Assembly: GCF_000801955.1 (NCBI RefSeq)
Contig: NZ_JSZO01000012.1
Coordinates: forward strand, 62,001 to 126,000
Origin: Ralstonia sp. A12
Lineage (GTDB): Bacteria > Pseudomonadota > Gammaproteobacteria > Burkholderiales > Burkholderiaceae
Length of the DNA: 64,000 bases
Direction of reading: 5' to 3'
Under the pieces are notes generated by a model. It had not been told where the DNA came from. It worked only from the letters and a program-made list of their open reading frames with translations, and made no database searches. This document shows positions 9,731 through 18,602 of the stretch, one piece after another; positions within the stretch are counted from its first letter, which is position 1; every line of letters begins with the position of its first letter. Position numbers and translations under genes: made by a program.

Positions 9731-10093
9731 CAATCTTCCAGTGGGCGCAACAATGCGTTGCCCCCGTCAACTAAGGTTGTCGATTTGCCCTGTACTGGCG
9801 GCTTCCGGCTACGATGATTGCCTACGCAATTAAATGAATCGACGCCGGAAACGCCTCTCGAAATCAGCCTCCATCAGCCGCATGTGACGGTTTGACTTTC
9901 CTGTCACATAAGCCCGGCAGCATCGCCTTTTGCGTCACATGCGTTCTGGCCGACGCACCACCGTCAGGCGTTGTCTATCGTGTTCGAGGCGTGCTGGCCT
10001 CACAGCGTTTGCTTCTGAGACCGGCTGATTTCCCGCTCTTCCCGCTGTCCGGATTCCCCTCCCTCCTCGATCCCTCACCGCACAAGGAGTGCC
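9731..10093. promoter_or_regulatory. Upstream region of the acetoacetate decarboxylase operon
   Basis: 363 bases without a convincing gene. ATGTGAC (9882-9888) and GTCACAT (9903-9909) form an inverted repeat with 14 bases between the arms, and a third GTCACAT stands at 9933-9939. This looks like a regulator site. AAGGAG at 10084-10089 is the ribosome site of the next gene. A G/C-rich hairpin (GCAAC/GTTGC, about 9746-9760) may terminate the MocR gene but has no T run. Confidence 0.5.
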
Positions 10094-10843
10094 ATGGATA
10101 TCAAGACTGTCCGCGAAACCGCATTCGCGATGCCGCTCACGAGCCCGGCCTACCCGCCCGGTCCGTACCGTTTCATCCACCGTGAGTTCTTCATCATCAC
10201 GTACCGCACCGACCCGGCCAAGCTGCGTGCCATGGTGCCGGAGCCGCTGGAAGTGCCCGAGCCGCTGGTCGCCTATGAGTTCATCCGCATGGCTGATTCC
10301 ACCGGCTTTGGCGATTACACCGAGAGCGGCCAGGTGATCCCCGTCACCTACGAGGGCAAGCCCGGCACCTACACGCTGGCGATGTACCTGGACGACCACC
10401 CGCCCCTTGCCGGCGGCCGCGAGATGTGGGGATTCCCCAAGAAACTCGCCAGCCCGAAGCTGGAGACCGACAAGGACACACTGATCGGCACGCTGGACTA
10501 CGGCCCCGTGCGCGTAGCCACCGGCACCATGGGCTACAAGCACCGCGAACTGGATCTGGCGGAGCAGAAACGCCGGCTGGAGCTGCCCAATTTCCTGCTC
10601 AAGATCATCCCGCACGTGGACGGCAAGACCGCGCGCATCTGCGAGCTGTCGCGCAACCACATGATCGATGTCGAGATGAAAGGCGCCTGGACCGGCCCCG
10701 CGTCGCTGGAGCTGGCGCACCACGCACTAGCGCCCGTGGCCGAACTGCCGGTGCTGGAAATTGTCGAAGCTCGGCACATCATTGCAGACCTGACCCTTGG
10801 CATGGGCGAGGTCGTGTTCGACTACCTCGCCAACACCCGGTAA
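10094..10843 (+). CDS. adc: Acetoacetate decarboxylase
   Basis: 249 residues, normal for the family. The active site segment [16 protein letters not shown] (about residues 109-124) carries the adjacent lysines, of which one forms the Schiff base with acetoacetate. Arg and Glu residues of the family pocket ([20 protein letters not shown]) are present. The product converts acetoacetate to acetone and CO2. AAGGAG lies five bases before the ATG. It is followed after 34 bases by 3-hydroxybutyrate dehydrogenase, so the operon handles ketone bodies and probably polyhydroxybutyrate breakdown products. Confidence 0.93.
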   Translation: MDIKTVRETAFAMPLTSPAYPPGPYRFIHREFFIITYRTDPAKLRAMVPEPLEVPEPLVAYEFIRMADSTGFGDYTESGQVIPVTYEGKPGTYTLAMYLDDHPPLAGGREMWGFPKKLASPKLETDKDTLIGTLDYGPVRVATGTMGYKHRELDLAEQKRRLELPNFLLKIIPHVDGKTARICELSRNHMIDVEMKGAWTGPASLELAHHALAPVAELPVLEIVEARHIIADLTLGMGEVVFDYLANTR

Positions 10844-10877
10844 CACCGCTCTCCTCAACCCTCACGGAGTACACAAC

Positions 10878-11663
10878 ATGTCTGATTTGAAAGGCAAAGT
10901 CGCTGTCGTCACGGGTGCCGCCAGCGGCATCGGCAAGCAGATCGCCCTGACGCTTGCCAACTCGGGCGCCGCCATCGCCATCGTTGACCTGAACGAAGAT
11001 GGTGCAAAGGCCGTCGCCAAGGAAATCACCGATGCGGGCGGCAAAGCCATCGGCCTGCGCATGGACGTGACCGACGAACAAGCCGTCGACAGCGGCATCG
11101 ACCGCGTGGCGGAAGAACTCGGCTCGGTCGACATCCTCATCTCCAATGCCGGTATCCAGATCGTCAACCCGTTCGTGAGCTACTCGTTTGCCGACTGGAA
11201 GAAGATGCAGGCCATCCACGTCGACGGTGCGTTCCTGACCACGCGCGCAGCGCTGCGCCACATGTACAAGGACGACCGCGGTGGCGTGGTGATCTACATG
11301 GGCTCGGTGCACTCGCACGAGGGCTCGCCGCTCAAGTCGGCGTACGTGGCGGCCAAGCACGCGCTGCTGGGCCTGAACAAGGTGCTGGCCAAGGAAGGTG
11401 CCGCGCACAACGTGCGCTCGCACGTGGTGTGCCCGGGCTTTGTGCGCACGCCGCTGGTGGAAAAGCAGATTCCCGAGCAGGCCAAGGAACTCGGCATCAG
11501 CGAGGAAGAGGTCGTGAAGAAGGTCATGCTGGGCGACACCGTGGATGGCGTGTTCACCACCGTGGAAGATGTGGCCGAGACGGTGCGCTTCCTGGCCACG
11601 TTCCCGAGCGCAGCGCTGACCGGCCAGTCGTTCGTGGTCAGCCACGGCTGGTTCATGCAATAA
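10878..11663 (+). CDS. bdhA: D-3-hydroxybutyrate dehydrogenase (SDR family)
   Basis: 261 residues from ATG 10878, preceded by CGGAG. Short-chain dehydrogenase: NAD-binding [12 protein letters not shown] at about residues 12-23, NAG motif (SNAGIQ) near residue 90, catalytic Ser in GSVHSHEGS and YVAAK near residue 155. The combination [11 protein letters not shown] and [15 protein letters not shown] is typical of BdhA enzymes, which interconvert 3-hydroxybutyrate and acetoacetate with NAD+. Sits between acetoacetate decarboxylase and a patatin-like lipase in the same direction. Confidence 0.92.
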   Translation: MSDLKGKVAVVTGAASGIGKQIALTLANSGAAIAIVDLNEDGAKAVAKEITDAGGKAIGLRMDVTDEQAVDSGIDRVAEELGSVDILISNAGIQIVNPFVSYSFADWKKMQAIHVDGAFLTTRAALRHMYKDDRGGVVIYMGSVHSHEGSPLKSAYVAAKHALLGLNKVLAKEGAAHNVRSHVVCPGFVRTPLVEKQIPEQAKELGISEEEVVKKVMLGDTVDGVFTTVEDVAETVRFLATFPSAALTGQSFVVSHGWFMQ

Positions 11664-11688
11664 GGCATCCGACAAGACCGGAGGAGAC

Positions 11689-12951
11689 ATGCCCGCACCC
11701 AAGCTACGCGTAGCAGCCAGCCGCGCCAAATCCAACGACACGGCGGAAGTCACCGGCACATCGCCCTCACCTTCCCCCTCAGGCATTGAGCTGCCGCCCT
11801 ACGAAAACATCGCGCTGGTGCTGCAGGGCGGCGGCGCGCTCGGCTCGTACCAGGCTGGTGTGTTCGAGGGGCTGGATGCGGCCGGCATCATGCCGAACTG
11901 GATTGCGGGCATCTCCATCGGGGCGCTGAACACGGCCATCATCGCGGGCAATGCACCCAAGGATCGGTTGGCCAAGCTGCGCGAGTTCTGGCAGATCATC
12001 ACGCAGCCGACGTTCTCGCCGCCGCTGCCCGACATCCTGGAAAATGCCTGGTTTGACGGCAACACGCATCTGCGCAAATGGCTGACTGCCATGCAGGCGG
12101 CCGACACCCTCATCGAGGGGCAGCGTGGCTTCTTCACGCCGCGCATTCCAGCGCCACTGCCGGCCAACGAAGTCGACCCGCTCGACGCAAGCTACTACGA
12201 CACAAGTCCGCTGAAGGCTACGCTCGAGCGCCTATGCGATTTCGATCGCATCAACGACGGCGGCATCCGTGTATCGGTGGGTGCCGTGAACGTGCACACG
12301 GGCAATCTGGAAGCCTTCGACAACACCGAGCGCCGCCTGACCGCCGAGCACTTCATGGCCTCGGGTGCGCTGCCGCCGGGGTTCCCGCCCGTGCTGATCG
12401 ACGGCGAGTACTACTGGGATGGCGGTGTCGTCTCCAACACGCCGCTGTCGTATGTGCTGGGCTCCAAGCCGCGCCGCGATACGCTGGTCTTCCAGGTGGA
12501 CCTGTGGAGCGCGCTGGGCCCGGTGCCCAACACCATGATCGGCGTGGCGAGCCGACAGAAAGATCTGCAGTATTCCAGCCGCACACGCATGGTCACCGAC
12601 TGGATGGAGCGTTCGCAATCCACGCGCCGGCTGGTGCGCAAGCTGCTTGAGCACATCCCAGAGAAGGAGTTCGAGCGCACGCAGTGGTACAAGCATGCGC
12701 AGGAACTGGCCTGCTCCAAGCGCTACAACGTGATCCACCTGATCTACGCGGCCAAGGAGCACGAGGGCCCCGGCAAGGACATCCAGTTCGGGCCGTCCAC
12801 CATGCGCGACCACTGGAGCTCGGGCCTGACGGACATCCGCGAATCGCTCTCGCACCCCGAGTGGCTGGCGATGCCGGATGATGAGTCCGGCTTCGTCACG
12901 CACGACATCCACCGCCACCCGCATGCCGAGCGACGCGGCAAGCGGCTCTGA
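11689..12951 (+). CDS. Patatin-like phospholipase with DUF3734-like C-terminus
   Basis: 420 residues with GGAGGAG seven bases upstream of the ATG. Patatin hydrolase core: oxyanion loop GGGALGSYQAG near residue 46, nucleophile elbow GISIG near 72 and the DGG catalytic Asp near 243 (YYWDGGVVSNTP). The C-terminal 120 residues (ending in HDIHRHPHAERR) are the extension seen in bacterial patatins linked to 3-hydroxybutyrate dehydrogenase genes. No signal peptide is visible, so it is probably cytoplasmic. It is 25 bases behind bdhA. Acting on lipid or on polyhydroxybutyrate granules are both possible; the substrate is not shown by the sequence. Confidence 0.88.
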   Translation: MPAPKLRVAASRAKSNDTAEVTGTSPSPSPSGIELPPYENIALVLQGGGALGSYQAGVFEGLDAAGIMPNWIAGISIGALNTAIIAGNAPKDRLAKLREFWQIITQPTFSPPLPDILENAWFDGNTHLRKWLTAMQAADTLIEGQRGFFTPRIPAPLPANEVDPLDASYYDTSPLKATLERLCDFDRINDGGIRVSVGAVNVHTGNLEAFDNTERRLTAEHFMASGALPPGFPPVLIDGEYYWDGGVVSNTPLSYVLGSKPRRDTLVFQVDLWSALGPVPNTMIGVASRQKDLQYSSRTRMVTDWMERSQSTRRLVRKLLEHIPEKEFERTQWYKHAQELACSKRYNVIHLIYAAKEHEGPGKDIQFGPSTMRDHWSSGLTDIRESLSHPEWLAMPDDESGFVTHDIHRHPHAERRGKRL

Positions 12952-12957
12952 AGCGGA

Positions 12958-15090
12958 CTAACCAGGCGACTGCGACGCGTTAGCGCGCTCTCGCAGCGTC
13001 CGGATCGACACGCCGAGCGGCGGCCGTGGCAACGCGGCCGACCAGGCACGGCGGATCACCCCGCTGATCTGCTTGTAGACCTCTTTCGAGATCACCGTTT
13101 CGGCCAGCATGGTGTCGACCTTGCTCTGGCCGATGTGCAGCGCAAACAACAGCAGCAGGCGCTTTTCGAGTGCGGCACTGTAGTCGCCGAACTTCACGCG
13201 CAGTTCGGTCAGGCCCTCTTCTGCCGCTTCGATCCGTGCGATCAGTACACCGTCGAGCAGATCGGCCATCCGCTCGCCCAGCACCGGCTGCAGTGACAAA
13301 CGGTTGTAAGCACGCAGGCGTTCCAGCACCGTCTGTCGGCAGACCAGCAATTCATAGCGATCAGCCAACGCGTTGGCAAGCGGCCGATCGATATGCACCA
13401 AGCGGTGCAGCCAAACCGCAGCACGAAAACCGAAATTCTTGGCCAGAATCCGGCGCGATGCGCGCTTGTAACCCACGCGGCCTTCGGCGCGCGCCGCGTC
13501 GATCATGTCGGCGGTGTTGCGCATCATCGCGTCAAGGTTGCGGATGGAGATCAGGCCGTTGCCGTATTCCGGAATCAATTCGCGCTCGCGCGTGGCCAGT
13601 GACACCAGGCCGATGGTGAGTTGGTCGCGCTCGGACAAGGCGTCGTCCAGGTTCAGCTCCGCAGCGCCGGCCGCCACTTCCAGCCGATACGCCGCTGCGG
13701 CCTGATCTGCTGCCCCCGCTGCAAAGTGGAAGTGCCCGCCAATGCGGCGCATGATCGCCTCCACTTCTTCTGTCGACATATTCAGCGCCTGGCGCTGCAA
13801 CGCCTGCTCCTGTGGCGAGAGCTGATCGAGCCCGAGCTGGTGCATCACCCAGCGCAACGTCGCGCCGTTGAAGAGCACGCTCACCAGCACGAAGCCCGTG
13901 GCGAGAATGGTGACGAAGTGCCGGTCAGCCGCGTGCACGGCGTGGTTCTCGGCCACACCCAACGCCAGCACCAACGTAACGGCGCCGCGCAGGCCGCCCC
14001 ACGCAATCGCCAGCTTGTAGGCGTGGCTGACCGGTGCAGACAGCTTGAACCACGCCAACACCGGCAACAGACCAAACAGCACGGCCAGGCGGGCGACCAG
14101 TGCCGCCACCACAATCACCGCCAGCCAGAGCGCGTCTTGCCAAACCACACCGTGCAGCAGTTGCGGTACGCGCACGGCCGCCAGCAAGAAGACCACGGCC
14201 CCCGCCAGCGCGGCAATCTGTTCCCAGATCAGTTGCAGGTGCGACCAGTTGCGCGGCGTCAAGCGCGTGCGCCCCAACGCACCAATCACCAGCCCCGCGC
14301 ACACCACGGAGACCACGCCCGACACATCGAGCACGTTTTCCGCCACGAGGTACAGCGGATACGGCAACGCGAGTGTCCACGCGGCTTCTGCCTGCGCGAT
14401 GCCGCGCAGCGCCGGCAAGAGGAACGCGGCAACACGCCCGGCAATCAGCCCAAAGATCACGCCGCCGCCAAATGCCTTGGCCAGATCGCGCAGGCCGCCG
14501 CTGATGGTCGCATCGGTGCCGTGGCCCGTGAGCATGGCCAGCAGCACGCCCATGATGGCAATGGCGGCCGCATCGTTGAGCAGCGCCTCACCTTCCACCA
14601 GCCGGATCAGCCGCGCCGGTGCGCCTACATCACGAAACACGGCAATCACGGCGGAGGGGTCCGTCGTGGCGATCATCGCGCCCAGCAGCAGACACGTGAC
14701 GATGCCGAACGGCGTGACAGCCGCCGCCGCCAGCCCAATGACGCCCGTGGCCACGATCACCGCCACGATGGCGAGCATGAGGATGGGCGCGGCATCCGGC
14801 GCCATGCTGCGCACGTCCACCGACAACGCCGCCTGAAACAGCAGCGGCGGCAGGAACAGCCACAGATAGGCCTCGGCCGGCCAGCTTGGATCAATGAGCG
14901 GCGCGAAGAAGGTCGCAGCAAATGCAGGCGCCGTGTTCTGCAAGCCCACATACGCACCGCCGATGCCGATACCCGCCAGCGCCAGCAGCGTCGATTCGGG
15001 CAACGTCAACCGCGACGCCAGCATCTGCACCAGCGCCACCACGGCGAGCAGGCCGCCCGCCGCCAACAACAGGATGACGACGCCGTTCAC
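12958..15090 (-). CDS. CPA1-family Na+/H+ antiporter
   Basis: 710 residues from a GTG at 15090, chosen because GTGA overlaps the stop of the upstream oxidoreductase gene; the open frame upstream reads into that gene. About 12 hydrophobic segments span residues 1-420. They include TDPSAVIAVFRDVGAPARL and GEALLNDAAAIA, which hold the conserved Asp/Asn residues of NhaP-like CPA1 exchangers. A roughly 290-residue soluble C-terminal domain follows, mostly helical. The protein should exchange Na+ or K+ for protons across the inner membrane. Convergent with the patatin gene, six bases apart. Confidence 0.9.
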   Translation of the reverse strand: MNGVVILLLAAGGLLAVVALVQMLASRLTLPESTLLALAGIGIGGAYVGLQNTAPAFAATFFAPLIDPSWPAEAYLWLFLPPLLFQAALSVDVRSMAPDAAPILMLAIVAVIVATGVIGLAAAAVTPFGIVTCLLLGAMIATTDPSAVIAVFRDVGAPARLIRLVEGEALLNDAAAIAIMGVLLAMLTGHGTDATISGGLRDLAKAFGGGVIFGLIAGRVAAFLLPALRGIAQAEAAWTLALPYPLYLVAENVLDVSGVVSVVCAGLVIGALGRTRLTPRNWSHLQLIWEQIAALAGAVVFLLAAVRVPQLLHGVVWQDALWLAVIVVAALVARLAVLFGLLPVLAWFKLSAPVSHAYKLAIAWGGLRGAVTLVLALGVAENHAVHAADRHFVTILATGFVLVSVLFNGATLRWVMHQLGLDQLSPQEQALQRQALNMSTEEVEAIMRRIGGHFHFAAGAADQAAAAYRLEVAAGAAELNLDDALSERDQLTIGLVSLATRERELIPEYGNGLISIRNLDAMMRNTADMIDAARAEGRVGYKRASRRILAKNFGFRAAVWLHRLVHIDRPLANALADRYELLVCRQTVLERLRAYNRLSLQPVLGERMADLLDGVLIARIEAAEEGLTELRVKFGDYSAALEKRLLLLFALHIGQSKVDTMLAETVISKEVYKQISGVIRRAWSAALPRPPLGVSIRTLRERANASQSPG

Positions 15091-16199
15091 GAGGTGGCCT
15101 CCGGCATGGTGGACATGAGGGCAAGCCAATCGGCACGTTCGGTATCGGTCAGGTCTGGCACGACGGCGGTGCCGGTTTCGGCGGCGGCGATGGCCGCCTC
15201 GAGCACGGCCATCACGGCTACGGCCTGTACCGGCGGAACGGGGTTGGCGCGTTGGCCGAGGATGGCATCGCGCACGGCGGCGTAGTACGCACGTTGATCG
15301 CCCGCGGGTGTGGCGATATCGCTTGCCGAAAACGTTGCGCCGTCGATGAGGCTGCCCGCATCGTCATCAACGCCCCAGCCTTGCGCGCCAGGCGTCATGC
15401 CAGCCAGCAACTGTGCTTCCTGCTGATCCATGCGGCGCTTGATGAACGAGCCAAGCGTGCCGTGCACGATCCAGCGCGGCGCACCGCCCGCCACCAGCAT
15501 GCTGGCGTGCAGGATGGCGCGGCGCTCGCCGTGGTGGAGCACCACGTGTGCCCAATCGGCGGTCTCCGCACCAGGGCGTTGCTGGGCAAACGATGCGCTC
15601 ACCGCATCTGGCAGGCCGAGCAGCAGCAATGCCTGATCAATCAGATGTGGGCCGAGATCAAACCAGATGCCGGTGCCCTGCCCGGCTTGTTCGCGCCAGC
15701 GCGCACGCACCTGCGGGCGATAACGGTCGAAATGCGCTTCCACGTGCATCGCGTCACCAACGGCACCGCTGGCGAGCACGGCCTGTACGGCGAGGAAATC
15801 ACTGTCCCAACGCCGGTTCTGGAAGACCGACAGCAAGCGGCCGGTCTCGCGGGCCACACGGGCCAGATGGCGCGCCTCTGCCAGCGTGACGGTAAAGGGC
15901 TTGTCCACCACAACGTGCTTGCCGGCACGCAACGCCGCTTCGGCCAACGGCGCGTGGCGGTCATTGGGCGCGGCAATGACGACGAGGTCGACGTCCGGGT
16001 GCACCGCTGCCGCCTCGGGCGCGCAAACCACAGCGTCTGGCCGATCCACGAGCACGGTGTCCGGCCGGTTCGAACCGATCACGTGCAGGCGCAGACCGGG
16101 GGTGGCGTCGATCAGGGCGGCGTGGAACAGCTTGCCCGCATAGCCGTAGCCCACCAGGGCAACGCGCAGGGGAGTCGATGGATGTGGTGAAGACGACAT
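15087..16199 (-). CDS. Gfo/Idh/MocA-family oxidoreductase
   Basis: 370 residues from ATG 16199 (MSSSPHPS); an upstream in-frame TTG is unlikely. Rossmann fold begins RVALVGYGYAGKLFH (residues about 12-26), and the EKP-like motif of the family appears as VVDKPFTVTLAEARHLA near residue 95. The dehydrogenase half has FDLGPHLIDQALLL, with the conserved His-containing motif. It oxidises or reduces a sugar or cyclitol with NAD(P); the substrate cannot be assigned. It overlaps the antiporter by four bases, so the two are co-transcribed. Confidence 0.88.
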   Translation of the reverse strand: MSSSPHPSTPLRVALVGYGYAGKLFHAALIDATPGLRLHVIGSNRPDTVLVDRPDAVVCAPEAAAVHPDVDLVVIAAPNDRHAPLAEAALRAGKHVVVDKPFTVTLAEARHLARVARETGRLLSVFQNRRWDSDFLAVQAVLASGAVGDAMHVEAHFDRYRPQVRARWREQAGQGTGIWFDLGPHLIDQALLLLGLPDAVSASFAQQRPGAETADWAHVVLHHGERRAILHASMLVAGGAPRWIVHGTLGSFIKRRMDQQEAQLLAGMTPGAQGWGVDDDAGSLIDGATFSASDIATPAGDQRAYYAAVRDAILGQRANPVPPVQAVAVMAVLEAAIAAAETGTAVVPDLTDTERADWLALMSTMPEATS

Positions 16200-16345
16200 A
16201 TCAAGAAAAGGCAAAAAGCAACTGAGTCAGACGCCGCGCACGCAACTTGGTGCCGCAAATTTGCAATTGACTCGTGGAAAGTTGCTGCGTCTTGTACCTG
16301 CAAACGTTACCTCCCGTCAAAAGCATGATTTAACTTTCTTGTAAA

Positions 16346-16369
16346 TAGGAATTGTTCTCATTATTATCT
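16346..16369. promoter_or_regulatory. Candidate Fur box upstream of the siderophore receptor
   Basis: The opposite strand of this stretch reads GATAATAATGAGAACAATTC, close to the GATAAT-repeat Fur consensus, in an AT-rich island that also supplies promoter-like sequence. Location before a TonB-dependent siderophore receptor supports iron repression. Confidence 0.65.
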
Positions 16370-16370
16370 G

Positions 16371-16430
16371 CGCCTTCACAAAGTGAAGGCGCCGCAGAAG
16401 ACGGCGCCCTTCCCCACACCGGGGCTTTTT
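16371..16430 (+). promoter_or_regulatory. Structured leader with overlapping hairpins and a terminator-like stem
   Basis: CGCCTTCAC (16371-16379) pairs perfectly with GTGAAGGCG (16383-16391) around AAA. Its 3' arm overlaps GGCGCC at 16389-16394, which can instead pair with GGCGCC at 16403-16408. CCCC/GGGG (16412-16424) followed by TTTTT (16426-16430) resembles a short intrinsic terminator just 17 bases before the receptor ATG. The layout resembles a transcription attenuator, but there is no direct evidence for one. Confidence 0.45.
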
Positions 16431-16447
16431 ACTTTACGGGAACTGCA

Positions 16448-18580
16448 ATGCCGCCGAAACGTCTGCGCCTGTCTCTGGCCGTCCTTGGAACCCTGCCGAT
16501 GATGCACGTGGCGGCTGCTGCCGACACGCTTGCGGCTGCCGATGCCGGCACGCTGCCGACCACCATCACCAAGAGCACGCGCAGCAACACGAGCTACGAC
16601 ACGCCTGTCGCCAACACGGCCACGAAGATTCCCGTGCCGCTGCGCGAGATTCCGCAGTCGATCAACGTGGTGCCGCGTGCGGTGATTCAGGACCAGGGCG
16701 CGTTGTCGCTCAACGACACGCTGCGCAATGTACCGGGCGTATCGGCTTCGCTGGGTGATGCGCAGCGCGATCAGGTGACCATTCGCGGTTTCTCGTCGAT
16801 CAACGATCAGTACGTCGACGGCCTGCGCGATGACTCATTGTATTTCCGTGACCTGTCGAACATCGACCGCATTGAAGTCCTGAAAGGCCCGGCTGCCGTG
16901 CTGTATGGACGTGGCTCGTCGGGCGGCATCATCAACCGCGTCACCAAGAAGCCGCTGGCCACGCCGCTGGCCGAGATTGGCGTGCTGGTGGGCACCGAGC
17001 GCCAGAACCGCGCCGAGTTCGACCTGAACACCTCCATCAACGACGACGCCATCCGCGCACGCATTACTGGCGCGGTGGAGGATTCGGGCGGTTTCCGCAA
17101 CGACTATTTCCTGCGCCGCCAGGCCGTCTCGCCGTCGTTCCTGTTCAACCTGTCGCCCGATACCAAGCTGACGGTGCAGTTCGACTACCTGCACGACAAG
17201 CGCATTGCCGACCAGGGCGTGCCTTCGTACCACGGCCGCCCGGTGGATGTGCCCATCGGCACGCGCTACGGTTCGTCTGATGCAGGCGCAGGCAACATCG
17301 ACACCACGGTCAAGAGCGTGACCGGCACGCTGGACCACCGCTTCAACGACAAGTGGTCGTTCCACAGCGTGGTGCGCAACTACGAATACTCGCTTGGTCG
17401 CAACAACTACACGACCGTGAAGAGCGTCAATGACGGCCCGACGTTGGCCACCCCGCCGACCGTCACGCTCAACGTCAACCAGCGCAACCGCAGCGATCGC
17501 GGCACCGTGTGGCAGAACGAGCTGACGCAGAAGGCCGAGACCTGGGGCATCCAGCACACGCTGCTGTACGGTATCGAACTGGGCTACCAGGACAAGAGCG
17601 ACCGCGTGGCGTCCACCCCGGGCAACTTCAACGTCAACCTGTTCAACCCGGTGCTGCCGCTGCTGCCTACGGTGCCGGGCAACGCCACGCCCACCAACTA
17701 CGGCCTCTCGCACAACGAGACGTACGCCGCGTATGTGCAGGACCTGATCAAGTTCTCGCCGCAATGGACGGTGCTGGCCGGCCTGCGCTACGAGATCCTC
17801 AAACAGAGCCGTGACGACCTCACGCCCAAGAACCAGGATCTCGCACGTACCGACAAGCCGGTCAGCCCGCGCCTGGGCGTGGTGTATCACCCGATCGAGC
17901 CGCTCTCGCTGTATGCGTCGTACAGCCGCTCGTTCCAACCGCTGGCTGACAGCTTCACATTCTTCGCCAACAGCGGTGCATTGGCGCCGCAGTCGACCAC
18001 CAATTACGAGATCGGTGCCAAGTACGACCTGTCGGCTGGTGCCAGCGTGACGGCCGCGCTGTTCGACATGAAGCAGACCAACCTGACAGCCGCCGATCCG
18101 GCCACTGGCCTGGGCGTGCCCATCGGCACGCAGCGCACGCGCGGGCTGGAGCTGTCGTTCACGGGCGAAGTCGTCAAAACGTGGTCGCTGGTGGCGAGCT
18201 ATGCCTACCTGAATGGCCGCCTGGAAAACCCGAACGATCGCAGCGGTGGCGTGGCGGTCAACGGCAACCAGCCGTCGCTCACGCCGCGGCATAGCGGCTC
18301 GCTGTGGCTCAAGCACGATCTGCCCAACGGCTTCTACGTGGCCGGCGGTGTGCGTGCGGAAGCCTCGCGCTATGCGTCGCAGTACAACGTGACGACGCTG
18401 CCCGGCTACATGACCGTCGACCTGGGTGCGGGTTATCGCAGCAAGAACGTCGACGTGACGCTCAATCTGCAGAACCTGTTCAACTGCGCGTACTACGTCT
18501 CGGCCCACGGCGGTGCAGAGAACTACAACATGCCGGGTGCACCACGCATGGCGCTGCTGGGCGTGCGCTACAAGATGTAA
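16448..18580 (+). CDS. TonB-dependent siderophore receptor
   Basis: 710 residues from ATG 16448, with a signal peptide (PKRLRLSLAVLGTLPMMHVAAAA). The plug domain covers about residues 55-180 (REIPQSINVVPRAVIQDQ, VTIRGFSS, RIEVLKGPAAVLYGRGSSGGIINRVTKKP). A 22-strand barrel follows, ending in GVRYKM with alternating residues. No N-terminal STN signalling domain is seen, so it is a plain transporter of the Fiu/FptA-like class, probably for a catecholate or similar ferric siderophore. A Fur-like site lies upstream. A PepSY membrane protein follows 22 bases later, a common partner that reduces or handles the imported ferric complex. Confidence 0.92.
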   Translation: MPPKRLRLSLAVLGTLPMMHVAAAADTLAAADAGTLPTTITKSTRSNTSYDTPVANTATKIPVPLREIPQSINVVPRAVIQDQGALSLNDTLRNVPGVSASLGDAQRDQVTIRGFSSINDQYVDGLRDDSLYFRDLSNIDRIEVLKGPAAVLYGRGSSGGIINRVTKKPLATPLAEIGVLVGTERQNRAEFDLNTSINDDAIRARITGAVEDSGGFRNDYFLRRQAVSPSFLFNLSPDTKLTVQFDYLHDKRIADQGVPSYHGRPVDVPIGTRYGSSDAGAGNIDTTVKSVTGTLDHRFNDKWSFHSVVRNYEYSLGRNNYTTVKSVNDGPTLATPPTVTLNVNQRNRSDRGTVWQNELTQKAETWGIQHTLLYGIELGYQDKSDRVASTPGNFNVNLFNPVLPLLPTVPGNATPTNYGLSHNETYAAYVQDLIKFSPQWTVLAGLRYEILKQSRDDLTPKNQDLARTDKPVSPRLGVVYHPIEPLSLYASYSRSFQPLADSFTFFANSGALAPQSTTNYEIGAKYDLSAGASVTAALFDMKQTNLTAADPATGLGVPIGTQRTRGLELSFTGEVVKTWSLVASYAYLNGRLENPNDRSGGVAVNGNQPSLTPRHSGSLWLKHDLPNGFYVAGGVRAEASRYASQYNVTTLPGYMTVDLGAGYRSKNVDVTLNLQNLFNCAYYVSAHGGAENYNMPGAPRMALLGVRYKM

Positions 18581-18602
18581 GCGTGTAACGGGCAAACACG
18601 CG

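Noticed and set aside
13621-15285. Long rightward ORF of 554 codons
   Set aside because: It lies opposite the CPA1 antiporter gene and is very rich in Arg, Gln and His, as expected from antisense of GC-rich coding DNA.
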